Shown here: positions 33,059-44,590 of the stretch, piece after piece
How positions within the stretch are numbered: position 1 is the stretch's first letter
How the letters are laid out: the number at the start of each line of letters is the position of its first letter
From: Clitopilus passeckerianus
Taxonomy: Eukaryota > Basidiomycota > Agaricomycetes > Agaricales > Entolomataceae
Direction: 5' to 3'
DNA: 64,000 bases
Assembly (NCBI GenBank): GCA_944990035.1
Contig: CALYLX010000155.1
Location: 744,001 to 808,000, forward strand
Notes under the pieces: generated by a model
The model's database searches: none
Told to the model about the DNA's origin: nothing
The model's input: the letters and a program-made list of their open reading frames with translations, nothing else
Program-made: the position numbers and the translations under genes

Positions 33059-33543
33059 TGTTATGATTTTGCTTACATGTTTCTCCTTACATACCCTGGC
33101 CCGCTTACCTATGCACAATTACTCACATATGCTGTGCATTACTGCGCATTTCTCATCTTTTTCCATGCTTGCTCTGCATTTCTCATGATCGTAAGAGACT
33201 TATACCTTATCTGACTCTCTCTGACTCACATCAAGTCATACTGACTCATGTACCTACTCATCATGCTGCGCATGACTTACTACTTACTCAGCATGCTGCG
33301 CATGCATTATATTTAGAACTACTAGAGAGGTATATAAACCTGTACCATTTGGTCAAGGCTCCTTAGCTTGACCTAGGCAATCTACCTAACTGCTTAGTTC
33401 TCTACTTCGCCTTTAAGTCCCTTGCTTTGTCAATCTCACCAGGTCATCAGTACAGCCGCAGCTGCTGACAAATCTCTGTCTTTGTTTATCAAAAACATTA
33501 AGCGTAAACAGTATTACCTAAGTTGTTAGGCTCTGCCTTAACA
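33059..33543 (+). repeat. Complete LTR of the A/C family (485 bp)
   Basis: TGTTATGA...CTTAACA, the same length and layout as the LTR at 24729, with C-to-T and G-to-A differences. The five bases on each side (GGTCC and GTAAA) do not match, so it is not a clean solo LTR with a target duplication. Confidence 0.85.
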
Positions 33544-34284
33544 GTAAAGGTACATTTTGATTGCTTAGATGCCACCGTCGTGGATAATACTCCTCAAATT
33601 GCTGTCTCCTGCCCAAAATCAATGTTTTTATATGCTATAATACTATGGTTATGCTGGTTAATAGCTGATAAGATGGGAGAACATATATGTGCCACCGATC
33701 TGATGTTGACGGGTTCATATCTAAAGTGATAGCCATAGTCGAGCGCCAATAAAATTCATGTTTTTTGCAATTTCCCACTTTTTCGAGCATACCCAAATAT
33801 ACAGTGTTTCAATCTACAGATCCCAATGTATATATGTGGTACCATAGTCTCAAATGTAAGAACAAATTTCTCCGAGCGGTTTTAGACTAGGGAAGAGCCG
33901 CAAAGTGTGTTTGTCCCATGGACCGGGGGTGTCCCAAGAACCGTGGGATGACTGTGACGGGAGCAGCGCAGATCTTCTTGACCATGCTTTTCTCATGGGC
34001 CATGGCTACGACCTCTTCGTTTCAGTACGAGAACAGCGGAATGAAGTGGAAGTAGCTACAGTACATAGAACATTAACAGGATGCATATTACAACAAGAGG
34101 TATTTGTGTGAGTCGATAAGCAGCAATGATTAGGGCACGGGTGAAAGATTCTAAATATCGGGTACTTCGGAAGGTGGCTCTGAGCGACGGAATATGGTAA
34201 AGATCGAGTGATTATACGTATGATACAGCGGTAGGCAGATTATGGGAGAACGGAAAATATTGCATGAGGGGGTAAAAGGAGACT
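33544..34284. other. intergenic, right flank of transposon cluster
   Basis: AT-rich at first, then unique-looking sequence. Two frames of 68 codons (33523-33729 and 33905-34111, both +) show no motif. I could not recognise here the missing right halves of the pogo element or of elements A and B. Confidence 0.4.
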
Positions 34285-35656
34285 TCAGAGTGGAAGGCCA
34301 CCGTTCCACATGCTCAAACTAGAGGATGTATTAGAGAACGGAGGGAGGCGGTAGTACGAGGGTCGTTCCGGTGGTGCCTGCATGGGAAGGGCTTCCAGTT
34401 GAGGGTACCTATTTGGCACGGTTGCAGGTGCCACCAGAGGAACGGCAACAGGAGGATGAGCGCTTCCAAATGTTGCAAGTGATGGCGGTACATCGGGGGT
34501 GGTTCCATATGTCGCAGGAGGGATGAGGTCTATGGTCAGTGCAGAAGATGCTGAACGCGTCGGGTCACTCGATGATTTTGAAGTTTTTCCAGGCGATTCT
34601 AAGTCCGGCTCCGGTGAAGATGACGAGCCTTCGACAGCCGAACTCTCAAATTGACAGGTGCCCTTTTCTTGATGGTACTTCAACCCGTTCGGGTTAAGAT
34701 ATTGCTTCATGCAGCCGGGTGTCTGGAAAACACAACGAAGCATGAGCTAAAGGACGCGACTGTCACCGAAGGCGGAATATGACTTACTGAGCAGACATAT
34801 CGCCTTTCCCTTTTCCTCCCACATCCTCGGCCTTCGCTTTTGCGGGTGCTGGGTTTCTTCTGGAGAATATCATCCTTGAGGGAAATGGTAGATTTGGACT
34901 TCTTCACTTTTAGCGTCGGCGGGAACTCTACCGAGCGGACACGTCGAGGCTCGGGGATAGGACTCGGGGGAACCGATAGAGAGGGGAGAGATGTGGGAAT
35001 GGAGGCAACCCAGTTGGAAGCAGAGCTGGAGGCCACGCTGGTAGGTGAAGGAGACGATGAAACGGAGGAGACGGCAGTATGGAAGCACTGCTCGTAGATG
35101 GGAACGGCTCCGATTTCGAGATCCTCAAGTAGCCCAAATCCGACGCTTGATGTCGGCCAGTCGTGCATTAGAGGGGGTGCGATAGGTGGAGATGGAATAG
35201 CCGGCATTTCCTGTTGGCAAACATCCATGTTGTCGGTTGATGGCCATTGAAGAAATGCATCAAGGGGGGTCGAAGGCATGGCAGGGGAGCTTGGCGATGA
35301 AGGCGAAGGACTCGCCGAGCCTGCTACCAGAGAAGGGATATAGACGTTCAGGCTATCGGTGGCATGGACCAGCCCGTGTGTATCACGATGATCCATGAGA
35401 GAATGTAGGTCCGGGAACAGTTGGTCGCAACAGCTGAAGTTGGAGCACTAATTCAAGAGGTTTACCGTCAGATATTTGTACGGTATAAGGGAGGTAGTAA
35501 CGCACGAAATCGCGTTCAATCCCTTCAACGTCGCCGAAACTAAGGAGTGAGGCGGAGGGTCTATGGGTAAATTCTTGGTCAGTGACACGGGCATAAGAGG
35601 GTACGATATGACAGTGGGACTCACACTGGCGTAATCGGGTCAAGAAGCATTGGCAT
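34285..35656 (-). CDS. SFP1-like C2H2-type zinc-finger transcription factor, 394 aa
   Basis: Exons 35656-35625, 35560-35506, 35447-34788 and 34722-34285 total 1185 nt. The N-terminus reads MPMLLDPITPVPS. It is followed by a Cys-rich finger-like segment, FCSNFSCCDQLFPDLHSLMDH, which resembles the first, imperfect finger of basidiomycete Sfp1-related proteins as I recall them. A long Ser/Pro-rich middle follows. The second finger is split by intron 3 and reads YVCSTPGCMKQYLNPNGLKYH, ending with a Cys instead of the last His (CX4CX12HX5C). A basic stretch (GRGCGRKRERR) just before it may be a nuclear signal. In yeast Sfp1 controls ribosome biogenesis; the same role here is only inference. The start codon is the first ATG in the first supported exon, and further upstream exons are possible. 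Confidence 0.78.
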
Positions 35657-37468
35657 GCAGCTAGTTTATTAGAGTACGAGACGAAATATCCGAGCTGGGG
35701 AAAGTGGAAAGCGAAGAGGAGAAGGGAGTCGTGTCCAGGCGGGCAAGTTACCCAGCGGCACCAACAATAAGAGGGAATAAAGGGAGGGGAGCCGCCACAA
35801 ACTCCATGAGACCCCGTCTTAAAATTTAAGACTGAACGCAAGAATGACATCCATCGTCAGGGATATGAGATCCCCGTGTTGGCGCTCGTCGACAGAGAAT
35901 GGTCGTTTATCAATAGCCGAAGTTTGATGTCGTCCCTGAAAGTCCAGTCCGATACAGCTTCCGTGAGAAGAAAAGTTAATGAAAGCTATTTCAGCCGCTC
36001 TTCCTCCTCCAAAGAAGCTCGTCATCGAGCTGAATGATGAAAGCGGCAAGCTCATGGTTCATCTTGCCGCTGCTCCTGCATCTGTTCTCGAGCAGGAGGT
36101 GTCAACTTGGCCTCTCCCAAGCACCGCCGATGCATTGCAGCATGCGGAGCTAAACGTTGAGTGGGAAACGAACGGGACGAAACGTGATAGTGGGTATGGT
36201 AGGTTGCTTCCAGGGACAAAGCAGATCTGCGGTGGTGCAATTGAGTTCGGAATGCAGGAAAGGTTGACGGCAAGGCTAGCAACAGGGGCGAAGAATTGCC
36301 CAATATTGACGAGCTGGCAGCGAGAATGGTCGCCCAGATTCTGGGTCAGCAACCTTCTGCATGAACATGACACCGCTCATGGGGAGCATGGCAGAAAGGC
36401 AATGAACGTAAAGCCTCAATTTGGCTTTTTTTCGATACGAAGATGCTGTGGCGACGGTTGGAAGCTTTCGGCTTTCGGACCTTTCAAGATTTTCCCAGCA
36501 CGTGAGTGCGTGTGAAGCGCGACCCTGAGGTTCGCGTCGTCTTGGGAAATCTTTTTGACCCGAGATTTTCGTAATGAGAGGCAACTCTAATTGGCGTCCC
36601 AGCGATGCCTTCAATAAGGTGGAAGCCTGTAGACAGACAAGACTAGAGACCTCCGGAGTGCAGGCGTATGCCAGGACCAGTAGAGGCAACAACATACGAG
36701 GTATCCCTTTCGCCTGAGCATCCCTGTACGATGAGCTGGGAGGGTGGAATTCGGTCCGATCTTCCACTCAATCATCATTCCTCCAAGTTCCTGGGCTGAT
36801 GCAGGTAGGGATCGGGTTAATGGGGAAGAGAGGAGTTCAGCTCCCCGCCTCAAATGTCGAGAGTACGCCGGCCATGCACGTTGCAGCCGAGGAGGAATCT
36901 CATTTGTATTTTGAACGGATTTAGAACTGTGAACGGCCTATCTGTTTCACCTGCTCGACGGGATGAATCTTATTCGACAGGAAAAGACGCATACATTTAC
37001 TGACACAGCTCCAAGCGATGGACTGGATGGCAGTGTGAGGCGTGGACGACTTATCGTGATTCAGCGCAGTGTTCCAGAAAGATTCCTTTAGCATAGAGCC
37101 AGGTCGGGAGTTTGCAAGTTCTTGAATCTTTGCCGATGCAAAGTACTGGAGTTTTGATAAAAGGGCCAAATAATACCGGGACCCGGATGTCAGAAACCAA
37201 GACTAATCCACATCAACGATGAGGAGCCCGGACTGCGCAACCTTCGTTCGTGATTGTGTTAAGACCCCAAGCTCAATACATTAGTGCTGCATGGAGCAAA
37301 GTCGTGAGCAGCTGACTAGCCTAGCCTCTGTGATATCTATGACCGCAGCAGACTGTGAGTTGGATAATACTTCAACTTTCGTATTTTCACCACTACCACG
37401 TTGACTTCGTTGACTTCCCAATCTTGAACTACAAATCTTACACTATTGGCGAGTCTGTTCTATGAATT
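35657..37468. other. intergenic, one unsupported 178-codon frame
   Basis: Promoter side of both the zinc-finger gene (-) and the P450 gene (+). A plus-strand frame at 35979-36515 (starting MKAISAALPPPKKLVIELND) is fairly long but shows no domain. An overlapping minus-strand frame (36276-36767) is equally anonymous. I do not claim a gene. Confidence 0.35.
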
Positions 37469-39982
37469 ATGGCTCTGATGACACCAGGGATTGACTTCAT
37501 CGTGCTCTACCTCGCCAAGATCTTCCTACCTCCAACCCTATTCTATTCACTTGTCAAGGGTCTCGGTTTCACGTTGTCGTACACCTGGTGTTTGGTCGTT
37601 CTTTCTGCCCTCGCTTTCCCCATCTTTCTTGTGGGACGTGCTGTGTCTAAAACTCTCCGTAATTCTCGACTTGCTGCGCTGCATGGAGCGCGACTAGCTC
37701 CGGTCGCCCGAGGAAGGAACTTTGGAAATCTAGACCTGGCCGACTTTATGCATGAAGAATGGGAGAAAGGATATCCCGGTAGGCTTCGCTTTTACCTGCA
37801 GATAATTCAACTTCCCAATGACATGAAGGTGATGGTATACTCAAGTTACATCGCCAATACGGCACCATATACAACGTCCGGATATTCGCGGACGACTTGA
37901 TCATCACTTCAAATCCCGAGCATATTAAATTGGTCTTGGTTTCTGACTTTCAGAACTACGTCAAGGGTATACTTGATAGTGAAATAAAAGCCCTTTCTCA
38001 GTGATGACGCCGCCACATTGCAGGTAAACGCTTCCAGAAAACGATGTTTTCTGTTCTTGGCAACGGCATCTTCAATTCTGATGGGGACATGTGGAGGTAC
38101 GCGTGCAACTCTCGTTTTTCCTCCCCCCATATCTCTAGCCCTTTCCGACTAACGATTTTCACCAGGTTCCACCGCTCCATTACTCGGCCAGCTTTTACCA
38201 GGGACCGAATCAGCGATTTTGAGCTGTTCGAGCACCATAGCTCAACGGTGATCAAGTTAATGAAAGAACGCGCGCGACAGGGATGTTCGCTGGACTTCCA
38301 GGTCTGTCCTGCCTCTGAACTGACACCTTATGTTCCGATGCTCACGATGGTTGCCCGATAGGACTTGATGTCGCGCTTCACGCTTGACACGGCCTCCTCT
38401 TTTCTCTTCGGGACCTGTCTCGACTCGCTCTCGTCTTCGTTACCTTACTCGCCGACATTGCCTTTCCCACCGCCTTCGTCCAATGATCTACAGTCTCAAC
38501 AAGCTGATGCATTCTCTCAATCCTTTCTACAGGCACAGGAGCTTCTTTCGGAGCGGGAACGGTACGGTTGGGCGTGGCCCTTGAGGGAACTATGGCGCGA
38601 CAAGTCCAGGGAACCGATGAAGATGGTTAGGAAATACCTTGATAAAGTTGTGAAGGAGGCCGTCGCTAAGAAAGCACATTCGAACGAAGCGAAGGTAGTT
38701 GGGGGAGAGTTGAGAGAGGGCGAAACGTTGATTGACCACCTTGTCCGAGTCACCGACGGTAAGCTATCCTGAGATATCTCCTTACTTGGAGACTCTCAAG
38801 CCTCCTCACAGACCAAACCCTTCTCCGTGACGAAACGTGCGTACTCTCTCGTAATGTCCTTCCTAGCGGATATAGAGTGATAACCTCTTCGGAATCAGCC
38901 TCAACATCATGATTGCTGGCAGAGATACCACGGCTTCAACTTTGACGTTCATCTTGTACCTGCTATCCACTCACCCCACCGTTCTCTCTCGGCTGCGAGA
39001 GGAGGTGTTGGAGAGGGTCGGATCGACCAGGCAACCCAGCTACGATGATATCAAGGAAATGAAGTATCTGCGAGCTGTGATTAACGGTAAAGGCCTCTAT
39101 CCCTTCTACTAATTACTTCTAATATATTTTATTTTCACCAGAGACGCTCCGACTCTTCCCTATTGTGTGCGTATTTCCTTGTAAGAAATCCTCTGAGCAG
39201 CGAGCTCACAGACCACCCTTCCAACTAGGCCGTTTAATACAAGGTACGACTTTCCAATATTTAACGGGCTATAACTGGAATTGAGCGTGTGCCGTAGGGA
39301 CTCTGTGAACGGTACGGTCTGGCCATCTCCCGATACAAACGAGAAGCCAATCTCTATACCTGCTGGGACGAAGTACGTGATGTTTCACTCTATTATAGCA
39401 TCAATGTTGGGGGACTCGTGCTGATGGTTATATTTTCAAGGGTGACCTACTCTGTCCTCGTCATGCATCGTAGGAAGGATCTCTGGGGCCCAGATGGCAC
39501 GTCTTTATGCAACCAATCGCAACCGTTTCATCACTGAGTTCGTCGCTCTTTAGCGGAAATCTTCGATCCGGACCGTTTTCTCGACAAACGACTTCACAAA
39601 TACCTCATGAAGAATCCCTTCATCTTCCTCCCCTTCAATGCCGGTCCACGTATCTGCCTTGGCCAACAATTCGCCTACAATGAGACGTCGTACATGCTCA
39701 TACGACTAATTCAGAACTTCAGAGGGGTGAACTTAGATGAGGGTGCATGGAGGGAAGAAGATCGCCCGCCTAGAGATGAATGGATGAGGACTGTCAAGGG
39801 AGGGATAGGTGCCGATTTAGACAGTAACGCACGGAGGCTTAAAGAGGCAATCTGGCCCAAGGTTCATCTGACGATGCACGTTGCAGTAAGCCCCCACACC
39901 TTCTCTTTTCTTTGGTAAACTAAATATATTGTAGGGTGGATTATGGGTCAAGATGACGGAAGACGAGCTTAGTATTGAGTAA
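37469..39982 (+). CDS. Cytochrome P450 monooxygenase, CYP63-like, 605 aa
   Basis: Membrane-bound haem monooxygenase using electrons from a P450 reductase. Exons: 37469-37778, 37829-37966, 38024-38096, 38166-38301, 38362-38758, 38812-38836, 38899-39086, 39142-39166, 39229-39243, 39298-39372, 39441-39496, 39554-39885 and 39935-39982, giving 1818 nt. The N-terminus has two hydrophobic stretches for ER anchoring. Key motifs: C-helix [14 protein letters not shown]-helix AGRDTTA at 366-372, ExxR as ETLR at 423-426, PERF-type DPDRFLD, and the haem loop [13 protein letters not shown] with ligand Cys514. The sequence pattern is that of the CYP63 clan of wood- and litter-decay fungi, known for oxidising alkanes, fatty acids and aromatic xenobiotics; the substrate here is unknown. 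Exon 9 is only 15 nt. The intron at 39497-39553 must use a GC donor. No defect is visible. Confidence 0.92.
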
Positions 39983-40258
39983 ATACAGGGCACCATTTGA
40001 TCCACCTTCGAGTACTCAGATATCTGACACTCCATCTCATGCCTTGTGAATAGGTGATCACCGACGATCAATCCTGTACCAAATAAAAGTAGACATGGTA
40101 TTTATCTAAAGAATGGTATGCTTGTATCGGTTGTAAGTGCGGGTATCAGAAGTGCTCGAGAGTCCCAATAAGCCAAGAAGGGTATGAAAGTGTCCATCAT
40201 CATGATGTCGATCCACGAATGGATCAAATGAGCAAGCCTGAGATGTCACCCATGTAAT

Positions 40259-41450
40259 CTAGCAAGTCCAGGTTGACTAGATGTAGAATAAGGTTAGACA
40301 CTTCAAAATGAGAGAAGAATGCGACGTCTAACTCACATCTTTGACCTGGGGCTCGCCGACCTTCTGATAAGGGCTTAGTCCGCAACTGTGACCAATGGTA
40401 TCCCTTCGACTTCAAGGCTTTGAGAGCAAAAGGAAGGACTTGCTCACTGGATGGGGTGGGTTGTAACAACGTTAGTTGTGAGCGAGGACTACGATTGGTC
40501 CGATCACTTACGCAGTGGTCTGGTACGTCTCGTGGTTGAGAGCGAGGATGGTGCTGGGATGTTTATTGGCAAGCTCCGTATAGTCCTACTCGCACTCCTG
40601 AACCGTTGCACCAGTAGAGTCACCGTCGTCAAAGTCCCAGTTCACGAGAGTCAGGCCACGGGACGCCGCGACTGTGCGAACGAGGTCATTGTAGTTACCG
40701 TACGGAGGACGCATGTACGCCGGCGTAACGCCTACAATGCGCTCCAAAGCCTCTGTTGTTCGGGAGAACTCGAGTTAAAACTCATGGCCGATAGGAGTGG
40801 CGTGAACTTACCGTGGACTTTGTCCATTTCGCTTTCGACTTAGATAAACTATCAGTTTAGGTTGGCTAGTTGGGATCATTATCAGCTTACGTGTATCCTC
40901 GTCCTGCTGAGAGAGGTCGAGATAAGACCAGGTATGAGAGGCGACCATATGTCCCTTTGAATAAGCATACTGGATATTCGCAATGTTGGTTTGGTCGTAG
41001 ATGCAATCCCCTGACAACATTGTGAGTAGTCAAGGAGCGCGGTATACGTACAGTTGTTTCCATCTGCCCAAGTTAATTATCAGTATCTGACTTGGGTCTA
41101 TTAATAACGAGCAACGTACTGAAGAAGAATGTGCCCTTTGCGCCCGCGTTATCGAGAGTGTCGACTATTTTTCGGCTGAGAGAACAATTGAAAGGCAATC
41201 CGCCCGTACTAAGGCGAGATACATACAGATATTGATATGGACCATCATCCTAAGGGTCAGGTCAACAACTCAACTGGTCAGAAGCTAAGCATAAACGTAC
41301 GAAAGTAAGAGCGGCGGTGTTGGGTTTAGTGCATTTAGTTATGACCTGAGCGAGGCCTTGTCTTTTGGCAGGAGGAGCGGTCGTAGGGGATGCTATAGTA
41401 GCAGTGGCCAGGAAGAAAGGCAATAAAACAGCGGTAGTAGTAATGAACAT
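40259..41450 (-). pseudogene. Polysaccharide (chitin) deacetylase, NodB-type, decayed
   Basis: Secreted carbohydrate esterase family 4 gene. ATG at 41450 begins a signal peptide (MFITTTAVLLPFFLATATIAS). Exons then give CTKPNTAALTFDDGPYQYL, DNAGAKGTFFFNGNNWDC, then GHMVASHTWSYLDL with the metal-binding His pair, and RPPYGNYNDLVRTVAASRG. The next blocks are NWDFDDGDSTGATVQ, HPSTILALNHETYQTT and the terminal WTC stop. Breaks: an in-frame TAG at 40586-40588, a phase clash where the exon carrying MDKVH joins its neighbour, and indels around VTVAD near 40390. The active-site block is still readable, so decay seems recent. Sequencing error cannot be excluded for the indels. Confidence 0.72.
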
Positions 41451-43024
41451 GGTGCGGTAAGGACCTTCGAAGGCTGAGATGAGCGAGTGTGGAGGTCGAA
41501 AAACTTAGGGATCCGATGAGAAAGCCAATCAGCACTACCAACGTATTTATAGGAAGTCAAACGGAAGGTCGGCGTTAGTAGACCTACTCGCTTGCAATTC
41601 TAGATGACATTGTCTCATTCATCACCTTTGAGCGCGACGTTCAACAACCTGAACGGCGGAATGAGTGTGTTCCTCGCTATTTTTGGTAACCAGGGACAGC
41701 ATGTTGTCGGCACATCGGCATTGGTCAGAGACTCTGTGCGTCTTTGCTGGAGAGTCCGAGCTTGGTGGTTGAGCACCGTGCACGGCCGGAAGTGCTCTGA
41801 ATGTCCAAACCTGGTATGTTTCGATGGCGCACTCCGGGATTCGTTTGAATTGTTCTTCTTGAATATGACATAGGTTGTTTGACATAGGTTGTTTCCTGGA
41901 TTTCGCACGGCGGTCGTCATGAAAATTGAATATTAACATAGGTAGCATCCAAAAATAGAGTTGCAACGAGCTACCGAACAAGAACGGCATACTCCCGGTC
42001 AAACGTCGGCCACTATTGAATGTATAGCCTGACAACGCACTCCTGAGCAGCCATACAAATCCCTGAGAGCACGAAATTCGAAGAGGAAGTTTAAAGCGTG
42101 CTTCCCAGAAGTAGCGCACGCATTCACGACGATACAGCTGCTGATACGCCTTGTTAGAGCAGGAACGTGAGGTTTTATAGTCCACCCTAGGAAGCAGTGT
42201 CATAAATTCCAGGCAAACACCGATATCCTTGGTCAAGTGTCGTTGGTGGCCTTCGTTTCAGGTTCGAGGATAGCCACAGAATAGTGAATGAACTAGGAGC
42301 GAACCGATCAAGTCAGGGAGAGTTCGAAATTGTCAAAGAAGCAAGGCACACCTACCTGATCTTCAGAGCGCCTAGGTTGCATGAGTGCCAACTTGATCTA
42401 CCACCGATGACGAAGCCCAATGAGACGTTGGAGAGGGTTCCCGCTTTCACGAGGGAAAAGGATCCCCAAGGCTGAGGGTGTGCTCATATTATCGTCTTAT
42501 TATATTGCCAGGCTAGCGATCCTGGGGGGATGATACCAAGGTCACCGGTTGGGAGTAAGTATGACGTCTCAATGGCCATATGATAACAGATCAACGTCGT
42601 CATATCAAGATTTCCTGTCAGATCGCTGTCATCCCTCTTGCCAAAAAGTGGTTTAGGAAGCCAGATTCGGTTTACAAGAGTGTGGTGTACAGTACCCTCT
42701 TCCAGATTAGTGAAGAAGATCAAATTTTTCTACAGCTCGAATGGAACTTGTTCTTTTTGACAAGCTTTAATCAACGCCACCGCTCCTCCAAACAGTCAGG
42801 TGCACACATTGTCGCAGTGACGGCCCGAACAGACTGGTTGAACAGGTTGACGAAAATGGGAAGATTTGAGCATTGGAAAGCCATAAAAACCTGCCTTCTG
42901 AGGACGATTTGACGGAACAACACATCTACTCTCGTCCACATACTCCACACATTGTATGCATTCTCTTCCTTTTGTTAGATTGGTACTCAATCTTGTCTTT
43001 ACTATATAGATCATCATCATCATC
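41451..43024. other. intergenic, no gene recognised
   Basis: A minus-strand frame of 204 codons (41622-42236) is open but has no domain, no good codon pattern and no flanking exon signals. Near 43000 a TATATA precedes the next gene. Confidence 0.35.
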
Positions 43025-43722
43025 ATGGCCAATTCAGATACCCTTAAACTCAAACTCGTCATTCCTCCCGAAGACTTGAAGTTTCTCAAAGAGGCTAAGC
43101 TCAATATCGGCTTTGCCAGGGACATTGAGGATGATGGCAAAGAGCAAGAAGGAAATGTGATCTTTGCTATGGCCAAGGCCGAGCACCTTGAACCCAACAT
43201 GAGCTTCAAGTGGCAAGACAAGTACCAGATCTTTGAAGCTGCCCCCGCCGGGGTAAGTATCCATATATTTGCCTTACTTGCTCTCTCGGCTAAGTTGTCC
43301 AACTTGTATAGTACGGCCAGAAGATCACAGCTAACACCACAGTTCTCGACGTCGAAGAAGGACACCGGGCCGTATTCGAACCCGGTCCAGATGGTGGTTG
43401 CGGCATGGTCGGGGGTAAAACTAGACCAGGAGCACCTTTCACAGTTACGAACGAATGGATGCCCGCGGCCTGCATCGGTGTCAACGGCTACGATGCCAAC
43501 ACTCTCTGTTACGCCACCTTCTACGCCTCTCCGAACGTTGACTTGAATAAGAACAAGAAACTCCGCCCTATCAAGAAATTCGCGGTCTTTGTCACCCCAG
43601 AAGCGGAAATTGGCACTAAGTTTTATAAATTTGATTTCCCAGCTTTCCGGTTCGACTTCAATAGGTCGAATGAGGTCACGCTCGAGTATGCGGGCAGGTT
43701 CGAGTGGAGAATTAGAGAGTAA
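43025..43722 (+). CDS. Unrecognised 212-aa protein, cytosolic, beta-rich
   Basis: Two exons, 43025-43252 and 43312-43722, with a clean GTAAGT...TATAG intron of 59 nt in phase 0. No signal peptide or membrane segment. It starts MANSDTLKLKLVIPPEDL and ends AGRFEWRIRE. The second half alternates short hydrophobic strands and turns (ITANTTVLDV, KKFAVFVTPEAEIG) and contains four Cys. The promoter side has TATATA about 20 bp upstream and a CATCATCAT run up to the ATG. The even coding pattern and clean intron argue for a real gene. I do not recognise the family; a lectin-like or other beta-sandwich fold is a guess. Confidence 0.75.
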
Positions 43723-44435
43723 TATGTCTGTTGAATGGTACTCGCGTACTTATGTGCCATCGCGCAGTGGGTGCTTTCATTCGATAAGTGGACTTGTATT
43801 CAGTGAACCCATGTGATGCAACCAATGTGGCCTGATCTCCGCTGCCTTCATGGCATCCCAGGTGGCTTGACACCTCAAATTAAATCAAAAATGGCGGCAA
43901 GAGGTTTGGCTCCCAGTTCAACGCCGGTGAGATGCATGTGTAAGGACGCGCATGATATCCTGAATTCAATTATTTAGGAGGGGTGTCGATACTTCGGTAT
44001 TATTATGACTTGAGTACATAGGATTAAATTTACTCAGTTGTCGCCTCTCAACGCGAGAGATGAACGTTGAACAGTCAGTAGTAGCCGGAAATCGTATTAG
44101 CGGGTGTCAGCTGACGGCACAGCAATTCCATTAGCAGACAGATATACTGAATTCAGAACTCAAGGAGGCAATACGACACTAATACAGCCTCTCACTGGTG
44201 GAATTTTGCCTACGATCCACTCACCCCCGTTCCTAAACTGTACGACCAAACATGCATCGTTCTGTTCATAGTGTTTTCCGTAATTTAGTTGCGAAATGTT
44301 CCATCCCTGCCATGTGACCATTTGCCACTCTTCAGCTTGTCAATCTGACCGACGTATTCGATTTTGGAGCTGGAGAGAGTTACACACTTCCGGCTTGACT
44401 GTGTTTCAACCGAGCGAAGTTATCCCAGTAGGTAC

Positions 44436-44590
44436 TTCATGCTTGACCTCACCGGGGGTGTACCCCATTTGCCGAATCTGCCATAGTGAGAATTGCAGAT
44501 CCTTTGCAAGTTGAGCACCTTTGCAAGTTGAGAACAATGAGACGACGCCGAGTGAACCTCTCAGGAAACAGCGCCGATGGGCCCAATCCT
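44436..44590 (+). repeat. Diverged dispersed repeat, copy 1
   Basis: Shares TTCATGCTTGACCTCAC, then GGGGGTGTA, CCATTTGCCGAATCTGCC and further short blocks (ATTGCAGATCC, GGAAACAGCG) with 45920-46070 in the same order and strand. Confidence 0.55.

Noticed and set aside
33059..33543. Simple solo LTR
   Set aside because: Flanking bases do not form a target duplication, and the copy follows a third-ORF/LTR-start block, so it is part of a rearranged element.
35979..36515. 178-codon plus-strand frame
   Set aside because: No motif, no homologous pattern that I know and no flanking exon. An equally long frame lies antisense.
41622..42236. 204-codon minus-strand frame
   Set aside because: Residue composition is odd (many Arg/Cys/Ser runs) with no domain. 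Probably chance.
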